From Rhipidocladum racemiflorum (lineage: Eukaryota; Streptophyta; Magnoliopsida; Poales; Poaceae), in contig CM070584.1 of NCBI GenBank assembly GCA_036346355.1, positions 50,613,097 through 50,677,096 on the forward strand: a stretch of 64,000 nt of DNA, read 5' to 3'. Position 1 is the stretch's first letter; each line of letters opens with the position of its first letter. This document shows positions 33,601 through 46,259 of this stretch, one piece after another. The notes beneath the pieces are model-generated. The model did not search any database. It had not been told where the DNA came from and was given only the letters and a program-made list of their open reading frames with translations. The position numbers and the translations under genes are program-made.

Positions 33601-36600
33601 AGCATGTGTGCGTGCGTGGTGTGAGCGTAATGTGTATTGAGTGTATATGTCAGCCTGGTACTCTCTCAAAAAGAACTTTTGGGGGTTAGGACACATGGTA
33701 CGATAAGATATAAAGCAAATTGAGACAGCAAGTCTGTATCTTTCTTAACCCAGCTAAATTGAAAAAAATGCGTTTTAAGTCTGTTTCCAGAACCAAAATG
33801 AAAATGTGTGTTTTGGTGCCGTCATGCATTCAACAAGTTCTAAAGTATATATACAGGTTTAAATGCAGATGTTTACTTTGCTATGCATATTACCTAACGA
33901 GGAGGTAAGTCACATTAAAAACGATATTTCTAAAAGAACAATTTATTGTTATGCAGGAATTGGCAACATCTTGGCACATGTGTACTACAAGGAAAAAATC
34001 CATCAAAATTATAAATGACGCAAGCGGGATAATTCGACCATCAAGGTAAGTGTCTCTCTAGTAGTCTAGTTATTGATAACTCAAAAGTGAAGATATAGAC
34101 TCCATCCTGTGTCAAGATAAGTGTTCTACTGAATTTAACAGAGCAGTTATTAAAAACCACATGTAACTTCATAAAGTACCACAATAGAAAGTTTATCGTT
34201 TATAAAACATAAAAAGAAGTATGATTCATCCTTTTATTTCATTAATTTCCTCACCTAAGATACTGAAATTTTGTACTCCCGTTCTGTAACCAGGATGACA
34301 CTTCTTCTAGGAGCACCTGGTTCGGGGAAAACAACATTTTTAAAAGCATTGGCGGGAAAGTCGGATTCTTCTTTGAAGGTAGACTGAGCAGAGCTATCTA
34401 CATGCCATCAAAAGTACCTATCAATAAAAAAAAAAAAAGCGAAAAGAAAATTTAAAACGATGCGCAGCATTGCCTAATGAAAATGCATTTTCTTGGTCAT
34501 GCAACATTTCTTAATAGCTCAAAGGGAAGGTCATGTACAATGGAGAAGCAGTGAATTCCTCGACACCTCAATATCTGCATGCTTACATTAGCCAGTATGA
34601 TCTTCACCATGCGGAGATGACCGTAAGAGAGACTATTGACTTCTCATCCAAGATGTTGGGAACCAATAATGAATTTGGTAAGACACCCTCTTGTATATGG
34701 TGTGCTATTCATTCTATAGATCAGATACAACTTTAGTGTACGCAAGATGTTGGGAACCAATAATGAATTTGGTTAGACACCCTCTTTTATATGGTGTGCT
34801 ATTCATTCTATAGATCAGACACAACTTTAGTGTACGTATATGCTCTAATTTATAACAGAATCAAACACTGTAACTCAAGAATTACTGTTCATGGAAATAT
34901 GCAAGGTGTATTAATCTTTGCACGACAAATACTAACACAAAGTTCCTGTTTGGAATGACCACCTCAGAGATGCTGGGAGAAGCAATAAGACGAAAAAAGG
35001 GTGTCATCAATAAAGTTGACCAAGATCTTGACTCATTTATTAAGGTTGTTAATTTTGTTTTCCTCTGGTTTTAGCTAAAACTGGATTTTTACTTTTTGTT
35101 TAATTACTTAAACATCTGTTTTGCACAGGCCACCGCATTTGGAGAAGGAAGCAACCTTACAACAAACTATATTATCAAGGTAAGTTTGTTACCTGTTCAA
35201 TTTATTATTTCTCTTGACAACATATAATCATCAAATTTGCCTACATGCAGATACTTGGTTTGTCCGATTGTGCTGATACCCTAGTGGGAGACGAGATGAG
35301 AAGAGGCATATCAGGAGGACAAAAGAAAAGAGCCACAATCGGTAAGCACTTTACCTTTTTCTACTATGTATTTTGTTCCTTCACCCTCTGTTGTCACTTG
35401 CACTTCCTAGTCAGACTTTATGTTATAAACTTAGGATACATATATAGCTACCAGTCATTTTTTAAAAATAATATATATTTTATTAATATCACAGAAATAA
35501 ATTATCAGATATACAATTGCAGAGATACACCTCTGACGCCGTTCAAAATGGCGACAATAGTAGTCTATCGCTATTTGAAATGACGACAGAACCTCTGTCA
35601 TCAAACAAATGGACGATAGAGTGCCACATAGGCCACCGCTGGCAGCATGTATTTCTTTACTCAGGACAAGTAAAATTTTACCACCTCAAGAACCTATTTG
35701 TATGAAATGAAAAATGTTTTTTAACAGGGCAGAAGTATCCACGGTTGAAAAATATGCCTGTAGCTATCAAGTTAAATGGAAGCAACTAGCCAAAAGATGG
35801 AGAATGAGGGCCTGAGTAAAGAGATATCTAATTGGCAACTAACCATACTTCACAATGAATTCCTTAATGCAGGAGAGATGCTAGTTGGTCTCGCAAGATG
35901 CTTCTTTATGGATGATATATCAACAGGTCTAGATAGCTCCACCACGTTCGAGATCATGAAGTTTCTCCAACAAATGGCTCATTTGATGGATCTCACAATG
36001 GTTATTTCCTTGCTGCAACCACCTCCCGAGACACTGGAATTATTTGACGACATAATCCTTTTGTGCGAGGGGCAAATTGTATACAATGGTCCTCGAGAAA
36101 ATGCTACCGATTTCTTTGAAACTATGGGATTCAAATGCCCCAGCAGGAAGAATGTAGCTGATTTCCTCCAAGAGGTATTCCATCATCAATTATAGTAATA
36201 AGGAACTGTAAAATAAGACTATTGGTAACAATTGATCCTCCTTACCAAATCACTGTATTTTAGGATAACCAGTAAGTTAAAAGTCACAAGGTACAACAGG
36301 CAGCAGATGATTCACAATTCCACGTAGTTCCACAAAATCAGTTATTGTGCAATATGTACCTGTGCATCACATCGGAACAAGCTAACAGTAACTTTTCTGC
36401 AATTGGTCAGGTGACCTCGAAGATGGACCAAAAGCAATACTGGGTTGGTGATGAACATAAGTACCAATACAATCCAATTGAAATATTTGCAGAATCCTTC
36501 CGTACCTCCTATCTTCCTCGACTTGTAGAAGACAATCTCTGCAGGCCAAACGATGCTGGAAAGAGTAAGGAGGTAAAATCAAATACAAGTCGCAGTATCT

Positions 36601-39600
36601 CCAGATGGAATATTTTCAAGGCATGCTTTTCGAGGGAATTACTGCTTCTGAAACGAAACTCTCCGGTGCATATATTCAAGACCGTACAGATAACTGTTCT
36701 CGCTTTTGTGATCTCAACACTTTTTCTTCGAACAAACATGAGCCGCAACTCTGTACTCGACGCCAACAAGTACATGGGAGCACTCTTTATGGCTGTCGTG
36801 ATAGTAAACTTCAATGGCATGACTGAAATTGCAATGACAATAAAGAGGCTCCCCACCTTCTACAAGCAAAGAGAGTTACTAGCATTGCCAGGATGGGCAC
36901 TCCTTTCTTCAGTTTTCCTCATTAGTCTACCAATGTCACTTCTAGAGACAGGTCTTTGGACCGGCTTAACCTACTATGTGATTGGCTTCGCACCTTCCCT
37001 TATCAGGTACTCCTCTTGGCGTTCTGTACCTAAGGAATAAGGATCTTAGTTACTTGAATAGACCGAGGTAACAGAAAGAAGTTTCTTTGCTTCTGGCAGG
37101 TTCATCCAGCACTTCATTGTACTTTTTGGCATGCATCAAATGTCAATGGGACTGTATCGCTTCTTAGCAGCCATAGGAAGGACGCAAGTAATGGCCAACA
37201 TGCTAGGGACTGCAGCTCTTATAGCAATCTACATTCTTGGAGGCTTCGTCATATCAAAAGGTTAGATGATTTAGCCCAGAACACCTCAGGAAGTATGGCA
37301 ACTCTGTAATGCAGGACAAGTTTAAGGCTTATGAGCAACTAAGATGCTTACCAATTTTATACACTGAACAGATGATCTCCAACCATGGTTGCGCTGGGGA
37401 TATTGGACATCCCCATTCACCTATGCACAGAATGCAGTCGCCCTGAATGAGTTCCTTGACAAAAGATGGGCCACAGTAAGCACTCATTTCAACACCTGGA
37501 ATTGCTCGTCTAAACAAAATGCTAACCCCATGCTCGATATCCTTCCTAAAGTACACTAACATTCTTGATCAAAGACATGAAATCCATAGCAATTAGTTTT
37601 CACCTAATGGCGATGGTCTTGAATGCTGATAGGAATTTCATTACGCAAATGCAAACACCGTCGGTGAAGCTATACTAAAGATCAGGGGGCTGCTCACAGA
37701 GTGGTACTGGTACTGGATTTGCGTCAGCATTTTATTTGGATTCTCGCTGGTCTTCAACATCCTCAGCATATTTGCATTAGAGTTCATGAACTGTATGTAT
37801 ACCAAGCAATCAAAACCTCATCAGTGTTGAACTAGGAATACAAGTCATCCTCACCCTCTTGTTTATCATTTGCAGCTCCACACAAGCATCAAGTTAACAT
37901 CAATGCCACCAAGAAGAAGGTAGAGTACAACCAGACAGTTGGAAATGGCAATGTATCAACAGATCAAGTCATCCTCCCATTCCGGCCCCTCTCCCTTGTA
38001 TTTGAGCATATCAACTATTTTGTCGACATGCCTAAGGTATCTTGACCACACCAGACCTTACCAAATAGTTACATCCATTCTAGTCACCCATTGACCAAAA
38101 GTACGTGTATCTTCCACCAGGAGATGGCAAAATATGGAGTAACAGATAAAAAGCTTCAGCTGCTACATGATGTCAGTGGAGCTTTCAGGCCAGGGGTGCT
38201 AACAGCTCTGATGGGGATCACTGGCGCTGGAAAGACAACACTGCTCGATGTCTTGGCTGGAAGAAAAACAGGAGGATGTATTGAAGGCACTGTTAGGATA
38301 GCAGGCTACCCAAAGAAGCAGGAGACGTTCTCAAGGATCTCAGGCTATTGCGAACAGAGTGACATACACTCCCCCAATCTCACTGTGTACGAGTCGCTGC
38401 AGTTTTCTGCATGGCTTCGCCTTCCTTCAAATGTTAAATCTCGCCAAAGTGAAGTACGTGTTTTGACCTCTTACCCTCTTTTGTCATCATTAAAAGCTAA
38501 TATCTGACACAAGATTTCCCTTCAATCATACTTCAGATGTTTATAGAAGAAGTCATGGACCTAGTTGAATTAACTGGCTTGAAGAATGCCATTGTGGGTC
38601 TGGCTGGAGCAACTGGCCTGTCAGCCGAGCAGCGAAAAAGACTAACAATAGCTGTGGAGCTGGTAGCTAGTCCTTCCATTATATTTATGGATGAGCCAAC
38701 CACTGGTTTGGATGCTCGTGCTGCAGCAATTGTCATGAGAACAGTAAGAAAGACTGTAGACACTGGAAGAACTGTTGTCTGCACAATTCATCAGCCAAGC
38801 ATTGAGATATTTGAATCTTTTGATGAGGTATGACTAAGTCGGTAAATAGGTTAAAAGAAAATTCTACTGGTACCAGCCATAAGAATAGTGCGGTGGTGTC
38901 AAGACGAAAGACTGAATGAGAATCAATTACACAGCACCAGACCTAGGATGGTTTTTCTCAAAATTAAACAGCAAATTGCCCTTCAGATTTTTTTTTCTTT
39001 TTTCGATAGTAGCACTAATAAAAGTGTTAAAGATAGCTATGGCTTAAAGTAGAAAAAATGAGGAACCACAGGTCAATTGACCTTTTATATGAGTAAGTAC
39101 AAAATTACCATCTGAATTTGAGTTTAATTTGACTAATTGCAGCTTATACTTATGAAAAGAGGAGGTCAGCTCATATACAGTGGTTCACTAGGTCCGCTGT
39201 CTAGCAACATGATAAAGTATTTCGAGGTAAGATTGCCTGAGATTGGATGCTAATTCATAAGATGGAAACGAAAATATTAAAATTGCTTTGTCACAGGCTA
39301 TACCTGGTGTTCCTAGAATAAAAGAGGGACAAAACCCAGCAGCATGGATGCTAGATATCAGTTCACAAACAACAGAATATGATATTGGAGTGGACTATGC
39401 AGAAATATATCGGAGCTCCTCCCTATACAGGTAAGCCCAATACAATCATAAAGCTGCAATCACTATTCTGTTAACTTGTTTGAACACTAAGAAAAAAGAT
39501 AAACACAATGATATTGTACCTGGTTTCCGCAGGGAGAACATGCTTCTAATTGATGAGCTGGGAAAACCAGAACCAAACACAGAGGATCTACAATTTCCTC

Positions 39601-40825
39601 CCAGATATTGGCAGAATTTTAAGGCACAATGCATGGCTTGCCTGTGGAAGCAAAAATGTGCATATTGGAAAAACTCAGAACACAATGTTGTTCGGTTCCT
39701 AAACACGTTTGCTGTATCAATTATGTTCGGAATTGTATTCTGGAAAATTGGCTCAACCATGTAAGTAGGAGCGGGAACTAACCTAAAGATTTTTCTTTCA
39801 TGAATACTTATCATGCCTCAATTAGATCATGACTTGGTTCTCCTGTGCAACAGCAAGGATCAGCAAGATGTATTCAACATACTAGGAATTGTATACGGAT
39901 CAGCATTGTTTCTGGGCTTCATGAATTGCAGCATCTTACAGCCGGTCGTGGCAATGGAGAGAGTTGTGTTTTACCGAGAAAAAGCGGCAGGGATGTACTC
40001 TACCATGGCTTACGCCATTGCTCAGGTACTGTTACTTTACCAATCTGTTCAGAAAAAAACAATAGTTCTGAACATAGAGGGAATGGATTCTAAACTCCAA
40101 CATTGGATTTCTGTGTGCAGGTGGCAATTGAATTGCCTTACATGTTTGTCCAAGTGTTCATCTTCGTGGCAATTGTATACCCAATGATTGGGTTCCAGCT
40201 GACCGCCGGCAAGTTCTTTTGGTTTGCGCTCTACATGGTGCTAAGCTTCATGTACTACACACTTTATGGGATGATGACGGTGGCACTAACACCTAACATT
40301 GAGATAGCCGCCGGACTATCCTTCGTTATTTTCATCTTTTGGAACGTCTTCTCCGGCTTCATCATCGGAAGAGAGGTACTACTCCCTAATTTTTGTCACC
40401 TTAATTACAATGACTCCAGAGAGAACAGAATTGATTTCGATTTGGGCTTTTTTATTTGAAAAAAAAAAACAACAACAACAAAAGAGAGGAGAGATTATGC
40501 CGGACTGACCTGATGAACAACAATGTGAATGTGGCAACTGGCAATGTGGATGCAGCTGATCCCGGTGTGGTGGAGATGGGTGTACTGGGTGAACCCGGCG
40601 GCGTGGACGGTGTACGGGCTCATGTTCTCGCAGCTGGGCGACCGGACGGAGCTGATCCGCGTGCCGGGGCAGCCGGACCAGACCGTGCGAGAGTTCCTCG
40701 AGGGCTACCTCGGCCTCCAGGACCGCTACTTCAACCTCGTCACCTGCCTGCACCTCGCCATCATCGCCCTCTTCGCCTTCCTCTTCTTCCTGTCCATCAA
40801 GCACCTCAAGTTCCAGAGGAGGTAG
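30607..40825 (+). CDS. Full-size ABCG (PDR-type) ABC transporter, complete, 22 exons
   Basis: Plasma-membrane ABC exporter with NBD-TMD-NBD-TMD order; substrate unknown. Exons: 30607-30758, 30899-31019, 33957-34045, 34294-34378, 34518-34677, 34968-35044, 35129-35179, 35251-35341, 35873-36174, 36411-37006, 37100-37260, 37372-37475, 37633-37792, 37876-38036, 38121-38453, 38537-38827, 39143-39226, 39297-39430, 39533-39760, 39854-40025, 40121-40375, 40556-40825. All have GT-AG borders and total 4077 nt (1358 aa), somewhat short for the family. NBD1: Walker A GAPGSGKTT (127-135), signature SGGQKKR (266-272), Walker B FFMDD (286-290). NBD2: Walker A GITGAGKTT (802-810), degenerate signature SAEQRKR (910-916), Walker B FMDEP (931-935). 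Membrane halves lie at about 377-716 and 1052-1358. It is a tandem paralogue of the gene at 330-5464. The NBD1 Walker B ends in Asp where most plant PDRs have Glu. Exon structure inferred without cDNA. Confidence 0.93.
31466..31729. mobile_element. MITE in intron 2 of the second ABCG gene
   Basis: Left GGGCATGTATAATAA and right ATTGTACTTGCTCT are imperfect inverted ends. A possible 3-bp TTA duplication would suit a Tourist-like (PIF/Harbinger) element. Confidence 0.5.
32059..32205. mobile_element. Diverged Mutator-like MITE in intron 2 (relative of 10122-10271)
   Basis: The left end GAGAGGTGCTTTTATGC and an interior GTTGCACAAATATTAAA then GATGATTACTTA match the 10.1 kb element. The right end is degraded and no target duplication survives. 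Confidence 0.6.
33309..33394 (+). mobile_element. Short poly(A)-tailed retroposed insertion in intron 2
   Basis: An 86-bp insert ends in an A tract and is flanked by a perfect 15-bp direct repeat ACATTTGATAGAGGG (33294-33308 and 33395-33409). This is the signature of target-primed reverse transcription: a SINE or a strongly 5'-truncated LINE. The body (GGTGTCCTCTTGATCT before the tail) is too short to classify. Confidence 0.75.
34651..34838 (+). repeat. 94-bp tandem duplication across an exon end and donor site of the second ABCG gene
   Basis: Copies at 34651-34744 and 34745-34838 share the exon 5 end (AGATGTTGGGAACC to GAATTTG). The first has donor GGTAAGA, the second GGTTAGA. Use of the second donor would add 94 nt and shift the frame, so the first is taken as functional. 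Confidence 0.9.
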
Positions 40826-40874
40826 CAGCGGCACAAATCTAAATTGATGCGTGCAAGCAGCAAAGGAAACTGCA

Positions 40875-40880
40875 AATAAA
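40875..40880 (+). terminator. Candidate poly(A) signal AATAAA of the second ABCG gene
   Basis: AATAAA 50 bases after the TAG stop. Position is plausible but unverified. Confidence 0.5.
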
Positions 40881-41370
40881 CTTGCTAATCAGTAGTCACT
40901 TAACTGTAGAAAGGTAAGGTTCTAAGAGAGACACCCAAAAAATAAGCTCAGGACGATAAGGATTAGCTGCAAGAGAAAGTCTGCAGGTAATCACAGGATC
41001 TGTGTGAGGATTTCTATATGTAATACTAGCGCAGAATTGTTATTATAACAAGGTCGATAAATTAAATGTAAAGGGCAAGTGTATATGTGATTAGAATTTA
41101 CAATTTATAAAAAACATATACTATACTAAACGATACAGATACATCTGCTTGCCATGCCAATGTATCCGATACAATTGACGAGGGATGTTCTTTGCCTTCC
41201 GTTTATGTTAGTATGTGGTTGGCGTCGCCGAAATAGGATGAATGAATTTACAGGCAGGAGACATGATTTTGACTGAAAAATCTTTATAGAAAAAAACCAC
41301 AGGCGTAGGAAGAGTGAATGTACTATACGAAAGAAAAACTACAAGCATAGAACTACGTACCATCTAAAAT

Positions 41371-41509
41371 GAGCAGTATTTCTATTTTTTTTCAATACAA
41401 TTTACATAAATCTTAAAGCAAACAAAAGGGTAAATAATGATTATGTACTTTTCATTCATGCTTTAATATTTATATAATTTTTTTAAAAAAACATAGAAAT
41501 ACTTCTCTC
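41371..41509. mobile_element. Diverged Mutator-like MITE (relative of 10122-10271)
   Basis: Ends GAGCAGTATTTCTAT and ATAGAAATACTTCTCTC are inverted repeats. The interior matches the 10.1 kb family in the opposite orientation. No target duplication could be seen. Confidence 0.6.
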
Positions 41510-41679
41510 TATATATACACACGTATATAGGAATAAGAGTCCTAGACAGAGAAGGAACCGAATCAAAGCTGGTTGCGTGAGGTTGACAACATGCTGGTGT
41601 AGCCTGCGTTTGGCCCTAGCCCCAGTCATGCCACGGACGGTGCAGCATACAACGTAGACACAGTATGAATTCGGCAATC

Positions 41680-41955
41680 TCCACCTTAAATCAAATTCCT
41701 TTAATAGTTAAAGAACACAATAAACTTCTCTAATCAAATCAATATGAACACCTTGTACGTCGAAAGCCCATTAAAGTAATGAGTGATACTAACTAAGTTT
41801 GAGTAAAGCTCAGACTTAGTGGTAGGAATTGGCTTTGTCAACATATCATCCGTATTATTATGAGTACTTAAGATGATTTTAACGCCATGTTGAGCAATAA
41901 CACCTTAAATATAGTAATATCTAACTTCAATGTATTTTATTCTCTTATGAAATAT
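41680..41955 (-). pseudogene. Copia RNase H C-terminus and polypurine tract, decayed
   Basis: The minus strand reads RIKYIEVRYYYI, a stop, then GVIAQHGVKIILSTHNNTDD, then MLTKPIPTTKSELYSNLV. This is the end of a Copia RNase H domain. It is followed by a polypurine-like AAGGTGGAGATTG (about 41672-41684). The rest of the element was not recognised. Confidence 0.7.
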
Positions 41956-41959
41956 CTGA

Positions 41960-42440
41960 TCTTTTATAAGGTAAATAGAAAAGCTCAGCAAACAAACCTT
42001 TCCGCCAAAACGACTTTCCAAAATGCATCTGAAAATGTGTGTTTGGATCTGGATAGTCCAGGATGCTACTCAGCCTCTGCATTTTGGCCAGTAACCCTTC
42101 CGCAACCTGACAGTTGAACCACTGGCTCCATCCGAAGATGTTTCAGGGCTTCGGGCTACTCGCGGAACCTTGACGCCCATGGATGCCCATAGTCCTCCAG
42201 CTTGCTGACGCTGAAAGAGACGATTCTTCGTCACCTGGGTACTCCGACCACCGGGACATGCTGTCCACTTCCTTGATTTGAACGACACAACGCCTGCTTG
42301 GGCATTGTCCCAGGTGCAAGCCCCGAGTGAGGAACTTACACATTTCAGCAACTGTAAGTCTGAAATTGAAGCATCAATGCGGTAACTTCACGAAAAGTAT
42401 ATATTAGACTTATGGATTTAACAGCACATTCACCCACTCT
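41960..42440. other. Unassigned stretch between Copia relic and long LTR-like unit
   Basis: A 93-codon ORF on the minus strand (42070-42351) shows no family I recognise. Possibly more retroelement debris. Confidence 0.35.
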
Positions 42441-42448
42441 ATACTCAT

Positions 42449-45218
42449 TGAAATAACCTCAAAATTCAAAACAAATTTAAAATTTGGATTTATTTGGTTC
42501 AATTTGGAGCTGTTTTCGGATTTTGCCATTTTTGGAAACTTTCGGCGCCAGTACGCTTTCCTTTCTCGGCCGTGCGCCTTCCGCTCTCCACCGGCGCCCC
42601 CGCACAGTGCGCTTTCGCACTGTGCATCTTCCCCGTCGCCCGTGAGCTCTGCTGTGTGAGCTCGCCCTCTGCCGCTTGCCCGCCGCCGTCCCGTCGCGCT
42701 GCTCCTAGCCCCGTAGGGCTCTCCAGTTCGCCGCCCTAGCGCCGCCCGTCCCATCGCCGCTGCCCCCACTCATTTCTCCGCCGCAATCATGGCGTCGATG
42801 ACCCCCGTCGCCTCCTCCCCACTATTTAAACCGCCACCGGCCGCCATTTTCGGCTCATTGAGCTCGCCGCCCCCTCCTCCGTCGTTTCCCCTCTCTCCCT
42901 CGCTCTCCCGCGCCCTCCCGCGTGAAGGCCGTGGCCTTCTCTCCCGTCTCCGGCAATCTCCGCCTTGACCTTCCCGCCGCGCTTGGTCTCCTCCAGTGCG
43001 CCTAGCCTCGCGGTGAGCCCTCTCCTTTCCGCTTTGTCCGTGCGCTCCACGCCCCAATCGCGAAAACCCCTCGCCTTCCCGACTCGGCGTCCGCTTCGAC
43101 CTTGCGCCGCCAGCTCGACCACGCCTCCCTGCGCCGTGGCGACGCCGGACCCACGCGTCGACCCTCGCCTTGCCCAATGCGGGAACTGCGTGTCGGCTGA
43201 TCGACCCCAAGTTAGTGACCCGATAGCCCGTAGCGTTTGGTTCATGGGCCGAAGTCCGGTTTGGCTCGGCCCAAATGAATAGTAACCATTTTCATTTTCT
43301 TTTCCAGGTTTTAAATTCCAAAAATTCATTTTAATTCATTTTAATATCCAAAAATACCCCCAAAAATACCCGAAATTATCCGAGAGTCCAAAAATGCCCC
43401 AAAAATACTTTTCCGAACCGTTTCGAGCCACTGAGTCCAAAAATGCCCTCCGTTCCTCAATCCGAGACTCCGAAAATTCCAAAAATGCCCAAATCGCCCT
43501 TCCTTTCTCTCTCTCGGCGATTCAGATTTAGTTTAGTTTCGTTTGATTTCTTTTCGTTTTTCGTTTCTTTATTGTCGTTCGTCCTTTTCGCGATAGATCC
43601 GGACGTTGGACGATTCCAGGAGCCGCCGCAGTTCCCGGAACAGGAGCCGGACCCGACAAAGAGCCGATTTCGACCGCATCAACGACACTTCGTCCGATCC
43701 AATCGCCAGCAAGGCAAGCCGTACACCTTTGAACATGTTGAACCTATTCATGCCTTATTATAGTTAAATACTATTTTCTACCGCATTACTTTACTGTATG
43801 TTGAAATATTGCAAATCCGTTTATTTTAAGAATGACGTGATTCTTAGTTAATGCCGATTTGCTCATGAGACTTCCTTGAAAAATATTGAACCTAATTACA
43901 TCCTTGTAACCTTAGGTTAATTAATATTCCGGTATTAATTATTATTATCCTGTTAGTTTAGTCAAATGTTTTTGAGAATGGAAATAAAAGGCTGCCGAAC
44001 CTTTGGTTCGATTACATTTGGAAAAGTGCTACGGTTTGGGGACAAAATTGGATAAATCCGGAGTGGATGAGTTCCAATCCGGTGATGATTAATGCCATGG
44101 TTGGTTGTGGTGGGTGAATGCAGTTGGTACCGGATTGGTTTGTGGATCGGAAAAGGCTTGGTCTTTGGCAATGTAAGGTTAATACTCCTCTTGAGCAAAG
44201 TAAATAACTTAAGAACTCGTTCAACCACGAGTTGGGCGGTCAACCGTTGGCTTGACTCAACATAGCTCGGTACATTGTACTTTCCCTCGGAATACCTATA
44301 GGAAGCAGGTTACCTTCCCAGTGTGGGAGATGGTCCAATGTTATGGGGTGAAACGAAAGTGTGCACGAGGAAGCGTGGCATTTCGGGTTCTAGCGGTAGG
44401 TGTCCACGATGGCGGGACCAAGAACTCCACACCGGCGGTGGGGACCGGGTTAATGTGGACCAAAACTCTACCGGATAGGGACTAAAGAGGGAAATGTCCA
44501 ACGAAAAGCTATGATAACCTCGATCCGGCCGCACGCATTTAAGTTGCGTGTTAAACTCGAGTTGGCATTAACGATCGTGGAATCTTGTGGGTAAAGCTGA
44601 ACACCTCTGCAGACTGAATAAATGGTATTCGAATACGCCGTGCTTCCGGTAAATGAAGCTATGTTTAATTGGGGTGAATCCCGTAACCTAGCTCAAGTAG
44701 ATCTTGGTGCATGGTTGAGAATGTGGTTTAATGGTGATGACTTTGTGAATGGAACCCCCCCTGGATTACTATTATTATGGATTGTGTTTTAAATGTAAAA
44801 TGATGTTACAAATAAAACTGCATCCACAAATACTTTAACCTTGTACCAATATTGTGCTACACCCTTGCATGTAATATTCAGTGTTTCCGTGACGACTTGT
44901 TGAGTACTCCGTACTCACCCTTGCAACCCCGACCCTCTCGAGTTTGAAGAAGCGGGGCGTTCAGAGTGCGTAGATGGCAATTTGGTTTTGAGGTCTTAGT
45001 CTTTTGCTCAGGCCTGCCTGTGCGGTGTTTTGCTTGTAAGTTATTCGGGCCCTGCTGCGCCCTCTTCTGTAAAAACCCTGGCCGTTAGGTCTTATATTGA
45101 ATAAAAATGTTGGAATTTGACTTTTGCCTGGCAATAATAGGCTTAGTTCCTGGCAGCTAATCATCCTGGGTAGCTGTCGAGGCGTACGGATCTGCCCCTA
45201 AAAAGGCGGGCCGTCACA
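42449..45218 (+). mobile_element. 2.77-kb solo-LTR-like unit (large LTR, LARD/Gypsy-type suspected)
   Basis: Starts TGAAATAACCTC and ends GGCCGTCACA, flanked by a perfect 5-bp duplication CTCAT (42444-42448 and 45219-45223). It contains GTTGAGTACTCCGTACTCACC (44899-44919) and AATAAA near 45101. The GC-rich ORFs (42500-43280) lack domains. It is homologous to the oppositely oriented unit at 46.3-48.8 kb. Confidence 0.75.
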
Positions 45219-45224
45219 CTCATG

Positions 45225-45510
45225 GCATCTTCAATAGTGTCACTTTAGTTGTCTCTTAGCTGTACTATATTAGTAAAATCCGATGTGAAGGAGAGAGAAG
45301 GTGATGAAAGAGAATGTACTATCTTTTATATAAGAGATAACCTTATCACGCAAATCAACACAAAAAATGATGAATATAAAATAGTTAGATGAATGACTTT
45401 AGAGACGAACTACTAGAGATGTTGTCGCTAGTGTTATCTCTATATCAATTGAAATCCTTAGAGACGATCTTTAAAAATAAACTATTGCACATGCTCTCAA
45501 AGAGATCAGA
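45225..45510. mobile_element. Probable MITE, weakly supported
   Basis: GCATCTTCAATAGTGTC near the left edge and ACTACTAGAGATGTTGTC near 45410 form weak inverted ends of a common grass MITE type. Target duplication not seen. Confidence 0.3.
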
Positions 45511-45737
45511 ATATAATTCTACCACAAATCTCCCAAAATTGGAATTAATCACCAAATCTGACTCACGCGATTACTCCGGAGCTCAGTTTAATGGCCTAAA
45601 TTGAGAGGAAACACGGCATTTCCTTCTAAGGGAATTAGGCTCCAAAGTCCAAATCACGACATATATCTCGCAGTATGTTTTATGAGCTCACGGTGGGCAA
45701 GACCCGGATCTCTTGTGGCCACCGGAGTGGTGAGGAT

Positions 45738-46215
45738 CAGGGAACGAAAACTCGGTAAAATTTTGGATCTCGGATCCCTCCAAATTTCATAATTTCAGTG
45801 AAATTAAAAAAAGCTCTAGAAAAATTCAAAGTGCTACAGTAACCTAAAATCTCGGCGAGATCTCGGTAAATTTGATTGAGATTTGAACAAAACTTAACCG
45901 AATTTTGGTCGGATTGGATCCTTTACGTTGTTTTTCGTGTGAAACAATCGGTAGATCATAATTTCGACGAAATTAAAAAAACCCTAAAAAATTCAAAGGG
46001 TGACAGTACCTCAAATTTCGCCGAGGCCTCGCCATTTTCAACCAAAAATTCGGTATTTTGAACCGAAATCTCAGAAATTTTGGTTCAAAAATTACCAACT
46101 TCAAATTTTCCTTTTTGTATTTCGTTCGGATTTCGTCCAAAATAACGAGATTTCGCCGAAATTTTGGATTTCAGAGGGTGCCGAGATTAAACCCTAAAAT
46201 AAAATTTGAAACCTT
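45738..46215. mobile_element. 478-bp hAT-like element (family of 12295-13498)
   Basis: Flanked by a perfect 9-bp direct repeat GGTGAGGAT (45729-45737 and 46216-46224). It ends AAATTTGAAACCTTG like the 12.3 kb relative. The interior is rich in TCTCGGCGAGATCTCGG and AATTTCGCCGA blocks. Confidence 0.7.
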
Positions 46216-46259
46216 GGTGAGGATTGAGCTTCCATTGCTATGGCCTTAAAACCAAATCA

